Positions 5,963 to 9,687 of a stretch of 9,687 nt of DNA are shown piece after piece; within the stretch, counting starts at the first letter, position 1; the number at the start of each line of letters is the position of its first letter. Origin of the DNA: Bacilli bacterium (GTDB taxonomy: Bacteria; Bacillota_I; Bacilli_A; RF39; UBA660); NCBI GenBank assembly GCA_016283075.1, contig JAEEMF010000061.1:1-9687 (forward strand), in the 5' to 3' direction. The notes beneath the pieces are model-generated. The model made no database searches. It saw nothing but the letters and a program-made list of their open reading frames with translations, and was not told the DNA's origin. Made by a program: the position numbers and the translations under genes.

Positions 5963-5979
5963 TTTATATGCTCTTTTTT
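5953..5979 (+). terminator. Strong intrinsic terminator overlapping the efp stop codon
   Basis: AAGAGCATA (5953-5961) pairs perfectly with TATGCTCTT (5967-5975) around a five-base loop, with a T tract at 5974-5979. The 5' arm encodes the last residues Arg-Ala (preceded by Ser) and the first two bases of the TAA stop (5960-5962). Confidence 0.92.
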
Positions 5980-5980
5980 C

Positions 5981-6009
5981 TTGCTTAAAAAGTTCCTATA
6001 TTATATAAT
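5981..6009 (+). promoter_or_regulatory. Promoter of the coiled-coil protein gene
   Basis: TTGCTT (5981-5986), a 17-base spacer and a perfect TATAAT (6004-6009). It starts right after the efp terminator. The predicted start near 6016 leaves a leader of about 20 bases with AGGAG at 6024-6028. Confidence 0.75.
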
Positions 6010-6035
6010 TATATTGTCAGTATAGGAGTGAGAAA

Positions 6036-6638
6036 ATGACTAATAGATTAACTAAAGAAGAATACTTAGATGTTAAAGAAAGTGTGTACCGTAATTTAGA
6101 TAGTTTAAGACTACTTCCAGATGATAGATTAGACCGTGTATTTGAAGGAAAATATGGTACTGCACCTAATAAAAAAATCATTTTTAAGAACTCTGTAAAC
6201 TGTCCAGATAATGAAGAAATGGTTCGTTTGTTTAGTGATATGGGTAATTCTGATTACATAAGAGAGCTATCTTCTAAATATGGACAAGAGACAATTAGCT
6301 ATAAAAGAATGGAAATGAGTATGTATAGAGAGTACTTTATGGAAGCTGTAGGTATATATGAAAAATATAATGCTCCTATAAGTACTACTACTGATAAAGT
6401 AGATACTATAAATACATTACTTGGTATAGATGATAGTGATGAAGAAGATTTAAAATTATCTATTAAAGGTAAAAAAAACTATTTAAATAACTTAAAATCA
6501 TATTCAAAACAATTAGATGATGAAATATATAAATTAAATAAAATTATTAAAGAAAAGACTAGTGTTAAAGCTGAACTTAAAGAAATTGCTTCAAAATTAG
6601 ATGAATATGTAGAAGAAATGAAAAGTGGAGCTAAATAA
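6036..6638 (+). CDS. Unrecognised cytoplasmic protein with C-terminal coiled coil
   Basis: I do not recognise a family for this 200-aa protein. It is soluble, charged and has no signal peptide or membrane segment. Residues 1-115 look helical with several aromatic/charged motifs (R-L-L-P-D-D-R-L-D-R-V-F-E-G-K-Y-G at 25-41; N-C-P-D-N-E-E-M at 55-62; Y-K-R-M-E-M-S-M-Y-R-E-Y at 89-100). A short acidic linker (131-138, D-D-S-D-E-E-D) leads to a long heptad-like Lys/Glu/Leu helix (about 143-195), a likely coiled coil for oligomerisation. AGGAGTG lies eight bases before the ATG. It is a single gene with its own consensus-like promoter. Downstream there is only AT-rich sequence and no clear terminator before the infC promoter. 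Confidence 0.8.
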   Translation: MTNRLTKEEYLDVKESVYRNLDSLRLLPDDRLDRVFEGKYGTAPNKKIIFKNSVNCPDNEEMVRLFSDMGNSDYIRELSSKYGQETISYKRMEMSMYREYFMEAVGIYEKYNAPISTTTDKVDTINTLLGIDDSDEEDLKLSIKGKKNYLNNLKSYSKQLDDEIYKLNKIIKEKTSVKAELKEIASKLDEYVEEMKSGAK

Positions 6639-6662
6639 TTATTAAATAATAATAAATAATGC

Positions 6663-6691
6663 TTGACAAATACTATATAAAATAATATAAT
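6663..6691 (+). promoter_or_regulatory. Consensus sigma-A promoter of infC-rpmI-rplT
   Basis: TTGACA (6663-6668), exactly 17 bases, TATAAT (6686-6691): both hexamers are perfect. The predicted start is near 6698. It leads into the L20-type leader. Confidence 0.93.
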
Positions 6692-6697
6692 CATAGT

Positions 6698-6843
6698 CGT
6701 ATAAAGAAAGAAAGAAGAAGTATCCACTTCTCACCTGATGACATCTAGACATAGGTAAAGAGCTGTTAAAATCTTAAATATTAGATTATGAATGGTTTTT
6801 AGGTGGATACTTTGTATTCACTTTTTTATTGGAGGTGTTTTGT
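6698..6843 (+). ncRNA. L20-leader attenuator (autoregulatory leader of infC-rpmI-rplT)
   Basis: The leader of about 145 bases lies between the promoter and infC and has the layout of the Firmicutes L20 leader. AAGTATCCAC (6718-6727) can pair with GTGGATACTT (6803-6812), a perfect 10-bp long-range antiterminator that closes a domain. Inside it are the conserved-looking stretch TTCTCACC (6728-6735), a hairpin ACCT-G-ATG / CATAGGT (6733-6740 with 6750-6756) and a small AATCT/AGATT hairpin (6770-6787). The same GTGGATAC strand can instead form the terminator at 6803-6827, while AGAAG/CTTCT (6716-6731) can hide the 5' strand. In Bacillus, excess L20 binding to such a leader favours termination. 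Structure is read by eye; identification rests on gene context and complementarity. Confidence 0.85.
6803..6827 (+). terminator. Conditional terminator of the L20 leader
   Basis: GTGGATAC (6803-6810) pairs with GTATTCAC (6814-6821) around TTT with one G-T pair, followed by six T (6822-6827). Its 5' arm is the same strand used by the long-range antiterminator, so the two are mutually exclusive. It ends three bases before the infC ribosome site (6831-6837). Confidence 0.85.
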
Positions 6844-7377
6844 ATAGCTACTAATAAACAAAAGGATTTATTCATAAATGAACAAATCAAAGCTAAAGAA
6901 GTTATGGTTATTGGACCAAATGGAGAAAAATTAGGATTAAAGGGTATCCAAGATGCTCTTACTCTAGCAAAATATGCTGGATTTGACTTAGTATTAATGA
7001 ATACTAATGGTAATCCACCAGTTTGCAAAATCATGGATTATAACAAATATAAATATGAAGCTAAAAAGAAAGAAAAAGAAAATCTTAAGAAGCAACGTGA
7101 AGCTAACTTAGAAATGAAAGAATATCGTTTATCAGTTGGTATTGATGTTGCAGATTTTCAAACAAGAGTTCGTAATTCTAGTAAATATTTAGAAAAAGGA
7201 CATAAAATTAAAGTTTCTATTAAGTTTAAAGGAAGAGAAATGGCTCATCCTGAACTAGGTAAAAATGTTTTAATTCGTTTTGCAGAAGCAGTTTCTGCAA
7301 TCTCTGAAATTGAACAACAACCAAAACTAGATGGTCGCTATATGACAATGATATTAATGCCAACAAAAGAAAAATAG
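6844..7377 (+). CDS. infC: Translation initiation factor IF-3, with AUA start codon
   Basis: This 177-aa protein binds the 30S subunit, prevents premature 50S joining and checks start codons. N-domain landmarks are F-I-N-E-Q-I (10-15), G-P-N-G-E-K-L-G and P-P-V-C-K-I-M-D-Y (58-66). A charged helical linker (about 70-90) joins the C-domain, which has F-K-G-R-E-M-A-H-P-E (128-137). No ATG, GTG or TTG lies in frame at a usable distance after the ribosome site GGAGGTG (6831-6837). The in-frame codon eight bases after GGAGG is ATA (6844-6846), and translation from there gives the normal IF-3 N-terminus. Rare starts (AUU in E. coli) are known for infC and allow IF-3 to repress its own translation. 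It is the first gene of the operon; its stop overlaps the rpmI ribosome site. Confidence 0.95.
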   Translation: MATNKQKDLFINEQIKAKEVMVIGPNGEKLGLKGIQDALTLAKYAGFDLVLMNTNGNPPVCKIMDYNKYKYEAKKKEKENLKKQREANLEMKEYRLSVGIDVADFQTRVRNSSKYLEKGHKIKVSIKFKGREMAHPELGKNVLIRFAEAVSAISEIEQQPKLDGRYMTMILMPTKEK

Positions 7378-7388
7378 GAGGAAGATTT

Positions 7389-7577
7389 ATGCCAAAATTA
7401 AAAACACATAAAGGAACTAAAAAAGTTCTTAATGTTCGTGATGGTGGATCAATTAAAATTGGTCATCCAGGAACTAGACACAATACTGGAAAGAAAAATG
7501 CTGCATCTAACAGAAATGGTAGAAGTGCTTCAGCATTACACAAAACTGATTACAAAAGAATCAAATCAATTATCTAA
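7389..7577 (+). CDS. rpmI: 50S ribosomal protein bL35
   Basis: This 62-aa, very basic protein has the family start M-P-K-L-K-T-H-K-G and ending H-K-T-D-Y-K-R-I-K-S. It is typical in length but divergent in the middle: the usual A-Y-T-S-H-L-L-T-K-K is replaced by P-G-T-R-H-N-T-G-K-K (27-36). It binds 23S rRNA late in 50S assembly. The ribosome site AGGAGG (7376-7381) overlaps the infC TAG stop, so the two genes are translationally linked. It lies in the conserved infC-rpmI-rplT order. Confidence 0.95.
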   Translation: MPKLKTHKGTKKVLNVRDGGSIKIGHPGTRHNTGKKNAASNRNGRSASALHKTDYKRIKSII

Positions 7578-7616
7578 TTAAAAATAGTTAACAATTTATT
7601 ATAGGAGGTAGAGAAT

Positions 7617-8174
7617 ATGGCAAGAGTTAAAGGTGGCACAATTAGTCGTGCTCGTCATAAAAAAGTTATGAAACAAGCCAAAGGTTACTTTGGTAGTAAA
7701 CATAGATTATTCAGTAGTGCTAATGAACAAGTAATGCACTCTGGAAAATATGCATACAGAGATAGAAGACAAAAGAAAAGAGATTTTAGAAAATTATGGA
7801 TTACAAGAATTAACGCTGCATGTCGTGCAAACGAAATCAGTTATTCTAAATTCATTAATGGTTTAGCTAAAGCTAATATTGAAATCAACAGAAAAATGTT
7901 ATCAGAATTAGCTATCGCTGATGAAAAAGCATTCGCAGAATTAGTAAAAACTGCTAAAGCTGCTTTAGAAGGAACTTTAAAAGAAAAAGTAGTTAAAGCT
8001 GCTCCTGCTAAAAAAGAAACTGCTAAAAAAGCACCAGCTAAAAAAGAAGCTAAAGAAGAATCTAAAGATCTATCAAGTATGACAGTTGCTGAACTTCGTG
8101 AACTTGCAAAAGCTAAAGAAGTTAAAGGTGCAGCAACTATGAAAAAAGCTGAATTAATCGATGCATTAAAATAA
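7617..8174 (+). CDS. rplT: 50S ribosomal protein bL20 with C-terminal Rho_N/SAP-like extension
   Basis: Residues 1-118 are a normal bL20: M-A-R-V-K-G-G-T, K-G-Y-F-G-S-K-H-R-L-F, A-N-E-Q-V-M, Y-A-Y-R-D-R-R-Q-K-K-R-D-F-R-K-L-W-I and E-I-N-R-K-M-L-S-E-L-A-I. bL20 is needed early in 50S assembly and controls its own operon. The family normally ends near 115-120 residues; this one has 185. Residues 119-150 are a Lys/Ala/Pro linker with two P-A-K-K-E units (130-134 and 140-144). Residues 151-185 (D-L-S-S-M-T-V-A-E-L-R-E-L-A ... M-K-K-A-E-L-I-D-A-L) follow the helix-extended-loop-helix pattern of the Rho N-terminal/SAP-like nucleic-acid-binding domain. No stop or frame break separates the parts. AGGAGGT (7603-7609) lies seven bases before ATG. 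The stop is inside the operon terminator. Confidence 0.96.
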   Translation: MARVKGGTISRARHKKVMKQAKGYFGSKHRLFSSANEQVMHSGKYAYRDRRQKKRDFRKLWITRINAACRANEISYSKFINGLAKANIEINRKMLSELAIADEKAFAELVKTAKAALEGTLKEKVVKAAPAKKETAKKAPAKKEAKEESKDLSSMTVAELRELAKAKEVKGAATMKKAELIDALK

Positions 8175-8200
8175 TCTATTTACATAGATTATTTTTTTTT
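8170..8200 (+). terminator. Operon terminator overlapping the rplT stop codon
   Basis: AATAATCTAT (8170-8179) pairs perfectly with ATAGATTATT (8184-8193) around TTAC, followed by a T run to 8200. The TAA stop (8172-8174) is in the 5' arm. The next promoter begins five bases later. Confidence 0.92.
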
Positions 8201-8204
8201 ACCC

Positions 8205-8233
8205 TTGACAAGAACAAATGTTTGTTTTATAAT
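8205..8233 (+). promoter_or_regulatory. Consensus promoter of the HAD-TVP38-rmuC operon
   Basis: TTGACA (8205-8210), 17 bases, TATAAT (8228-8233): both hexamers are perfect. The predicted start near 8240 leaves a leader of about 23 bases with AGGAGTG. The spacer contains a LexA-box-like palindrome, so a strong promoter held by a repressor is likely. Confidence 0.92.
8211..8224 (+). promoter_or_regulatory. Candidate LexA/DinR (SOS) operator
   Basis: AGAACAAATGTTTG fits the Gram-positive DinR/LexA core GAAC-R-N-R-Y-GTT-Y at every core position; only the outer bases differ from the full consensus. It lies wholly between perfect -35 and -10 boxes, the classic repressor position. It can also be read as a wider dyad, AACAAA/TTTGTT (8213-8226), so another repressor is possible. 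Confidence 0.65.
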
Positions 8234-8262
8234 AAAACACATATATGATAGGAGTGACAAAT

Positions 8263-8769
8263 ATGAAAAACTTATATATCGATTTTGACGGAGTAATAAT
8301 GGATACAATTGATATCAGTTATCAAGAATTAAAATTAATAGGTCTTGATGCTAAAAATATTTATGATCAAGAAAAGATTAGAGATTATTATGTAGGTCTT
8401 GATTGGAATCAAATGTTAAATAAGAAAGCATCGATTATAAATGACGCTTTTGATTGTATAAAGAAAATTATCGATAGTGGTAGATTTGAAGTAATGATTT
8501 TATCACATGTTAACTCTTTATCAGAAGCTGAAGAAAAAATTAAATATATTAGAAAATATTTAAAAGATATTACAATTATTCCAGTACCAAGAAGAGTTTC
8601 TAAAACTCAAATGGTTCATACAGAAGATGCTATTTTAATAGATGATTATGTAGAAAACTTAAAAGAGTGGAAAGAGGCTGGCGGAATTGGAATTAAGTTT
8701 TCCACTGAATTAAATGGAAAAGGATTTGTTGTTATAGATAGATTAGATCAAATACTTGACATACTTTAA
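8263..8769 (+). CDS. HAD-superfamily nucleotidase-like hydrolase
   Basis: This 168-aa protein has the HAD motifs: I, D7-F-D9-G-V (nucleophile and acid/base Asp); II, Ser81 in M-I-L-S-H; III, Lys114 in V-S-K-T-Q-M; and IV, I-D127-D128-Y-V-E-N-L-K-E-W. The I-D-D-Y-x-x-N-L-x-x-W form of motif IV is common in 5'(3')-deoxyribonucleotidase-like HADs, so dephosphorylation of a (deoxy)nucleotide is a reasonable but unproven role. The cap is small (about 15-75). I chose ATG 8263, seven bases after AGGAGTG (8250-8256); an in-frame ATG at 8245 lies before that site. It is the first gene behind the promoter with the LexA-like site. No clear terminator separates it from the TVP38 gene 44 bases downstream. 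Confidence 0.88.
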   Translation: MKNLYIDFDGVIMDTIDISYQELKLIGLDAKNIYDQEKIRDYYVGLDWNQMLNKKASIINDAFDCIKKIIDSGRFEVMILSHVNSLSEAEEKIKYIRKYLKDITIIPVPRRVSKTQMVHTEDAILIDDYVENLKEWKEAGGIGIKFSTELNGKGFVVIDRLDQILDIL

Positions 8770-8813
8770 AAATACCTTCCTTTATGATAAAATATTAACA
8801 TAATAGGAATGTG

Positions 8814-9407
8814 ATGAATGTGCAAGAATTTGTTAATAACGTAGTAGATAATTTACAAGATATAATACTTTCATTAAACCCTATTTTAGGAATTGTACTT
8901 GGAATGTTAGTTATTGTTACTGAATCAATGCTTCCGGTTCTTCCTTTAGGGGTTTTTATAACTTTTAATGTACTTGTATTTGGAAATGTATTAGGTTTTG
9001 CTATGTCGTGGGTAGCAACAGTAATTGGTTGTTCTTTAATGTTTTTGTTTGTTAGAAGATTTTTTCAATCTTATTTTAGAGATAAGATAAAGAAAAATAA
9101 GAAACTTAAAAAGATAATGGAAAGATTAGATGATATATCTTTTTCTAATTTAGTACTTATTACTTCTTTACCTTTTACTCCTGCTTTTTTAGTAAATATC
9201 GCATCAGGACTATCTAAAATGGATTTTAAAAAGTTTTTCTTACATATATTAATATCTAAGTTTGTTATAGTTTATTTCTGGGCTTATATAGGTTCAACAT
9301 TTGTTAAAAGCGTAACAGACATATTTGTAATAATAAGATTGTCTTTATTACTTATATTTGCTTTTATACTATCAAAGATAGTTATGAAAAAGCAAAAAAT
9401 TGATTAG
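8814..9407 (+). CDS. TVP38/TMEM64 (DedA/VTT superfamily) membrane protein
   Basis: This 197-aa integral membrane protein has about five hydrophobic segments (23-38, 43-60, 62-80, 140-165, 168-190). VTT-domain landmarks are T-E-S-M-L-P-V-L-P-L-G (36-46), the glycine-bearing W-V-A-T-V-I-G (67-72) followed by R81-R82, and a re-entrant-like S-L-P-F-T-P-A-F-L-V-N-I-A-S-G (118-132). Members of the superfamily act in lipid scrambling or flipping and in membrane homeostasis; the substrate here is unknown. I chose ATG 8814, five bases after AGGA (8805-8808); GTG 8811 is too close to the site. Its TAG stop overlaps the ribosome site of rmuC. A weak internal promoter (TAAAAT near 8788) cannot be excluded. 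Confidence 0.87.
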   Translation: MNVQEFVNNVVDNLQDIILSLNPILGIVLGMLVIVTESMLPVLPLGVFITFNVLVFGNVLGFAMSWVATVIGCSLMFLFVRRFFQSYFRDKIKKNKKLKKIMERLDDISFSNLVLITSLPFTPAFLVNIASGLSKMDFKKFFLHILISKFVIVYFWAYIGSTFVKSVTDIFVIIRLSLLLIFAFILSKIVMKKQKID

Positions 9408-9415
9408 GAGGATAT

Positions 9416-9687
9416 ATGGATTATATTATTATAGGATTATTAATTGTTGTTTTATTAATATCTATTTTCTCATTATCTAAAAATATTAATGAGGCTAAAA
9501 TATCAGATAGATTATCTAATCTAGAAAAGAATACTATTAAAGAATTAGGAGAATTCAAAGTATCTTTAAGTAAAGAATTATCTGATAATGCAAGTAGAGT
9601 AGATAAAACAATATCAGAAGATTTAGCTAAGAATATAAAAGAACTAGGTGAATTTAAATCCGCACTTAGTCGTAATATGAATGATGA
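9416..9687 (+). CDS. rmuC: RmuC family protein, N-terminal part (cut by window end)
   Basis: This frame opens at ATG 9416 after AGGAGG (9406-9411, overlapping the previous stop) and stays open for 90 codons to the window edge. It encodes an N-terminal membrane helix (about 3-20) and then a long charged coiled coil. The phrase I-K-E-L-G-E-F-K-x-x-L-S-[KR] occurs twice (from about residues 41 and 75), as is common in Firmicutes RmuC proteins. The nuclease-like RmuC domain would be beyond the window. RmuC limits inversions and is linked to DNA recombination or processing in E. coli. Its place behind a LexA-like operator supports a DNA-damage role. Assignment rests only on the N-terminus. Confidence 0.75.
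   Translation, partial: MDYIIIGLLIVVLLISIFSLSKNINEAKISDRLSNLEKNTIKELGEFKVSLSKELSDNASRVDKTISEDLAKNIKELGEFKSALSRNMND

Noticed and set aside
6639..6662. AT-rich inverted repeats after the 200-aa gene as a terminator
   Set aside because: There is only A/T pairing and no T tract follows; not a convincing terminator.
6829..6843. TTG start for infC
   Set aside because: It lies upstream of and within the GGAGGTG site, so it could not use it; ATA 6844 gives the normal IF-3 N-terminus.
6479..7034. Two minus-strand frames over the coiled-coil gene end, the infC leader and infC
   Set aside because: They lie opposite a conserved gene and a structured leader; no ribosome site and no recognisable product.
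8245..8262. Earlier ATG for the HAD gene
   Set aside because: It precedes AGGAGTG; ATG 8263 is correctly spaced and opens directly into HAD motif I.
1..9687. CRISPR arrays, tRNA/rRNA genes, IS ends, phage or defence genes
   Set aside because: No regularly spaced direct repeats, no cloverleaf-like segments and no transposase or phage motifs were seen on either strand.

Overview
The window comes from a very AT-rich bacterium of the low-GC Gram-positive branch (Bacillota; the mix fits a Mollicutes-like or RF39-type Bacilli lineage). Evidence: strong AGGAGG ribosome binding sites, near-consensus sigma-A promoters, an infC-rpmI-rplT operon behind a Firmicutes-type L20 leader, a DUF1292 (YrzB-like) gene, a Firmicutes-type endonuclease IV and EF-P, and a LexA/DinR-like operator. 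The reading frames are intact under the standard bacterial code: Trp is TGG, and all 16 visible stops are TAA or TAG. This is mostly chromosomal core and near-core sequence. I see no tRNA, rRNA, IS element, CRISPR array or phage genes.

Layout. (1) 1-602, plus strand: the tail of a probable surface or lipoprotein-like gene, then a small membrane-anchored PTS EIIB-like protein that lacks the phospho-cysteine. (2) 632-3039, minus strand: a CDF-family metal exporter, a membrane-anchored transglutaminase-like protein and rpsT (bS20). A bidirectional terminator separates this block from block 1, and each gene except the CDF gene has its own terminator. (3) 3040-3214: a divergent promoter region. 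(4) 3215-5091, plus: a DUF1292 gene, an unrecognised Pro/Ala-rich 222-aa protein, and nfo (endonuclease IV). (5) 5180-5962, plus: rpmG (bL33) and efp. (6) 6036-6638: an unrecognised coiled-coil protein with its own promoter. (7) 6663-8200: the infC-rpmI-rplT operon with a consensus promoter, an L20-leader attenuator and an AUA start on infC; rplT carries an extra C-terminal Rho_N/SAP-like domain. (8) 8205-9687: a consensus promoter with a LexA-box-like operator in its spacer, driving a HAD nucleotidase-like gene, a TVP38/DedA-like membrane protein and the start of rmuC.

Most notable points: the bL20-Rho_N fusion under an L20-sensed attenuator; the candidate SOS operon HAD-TVP38-rmuC; a stand-alone EIIB-like protein with Asn in place of the catalytic Cys; and a repeated architecture in which the stop codon lies inside the terminator hairpin (six cases). 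I do not see a clear new multi-gene defence or mobile system.
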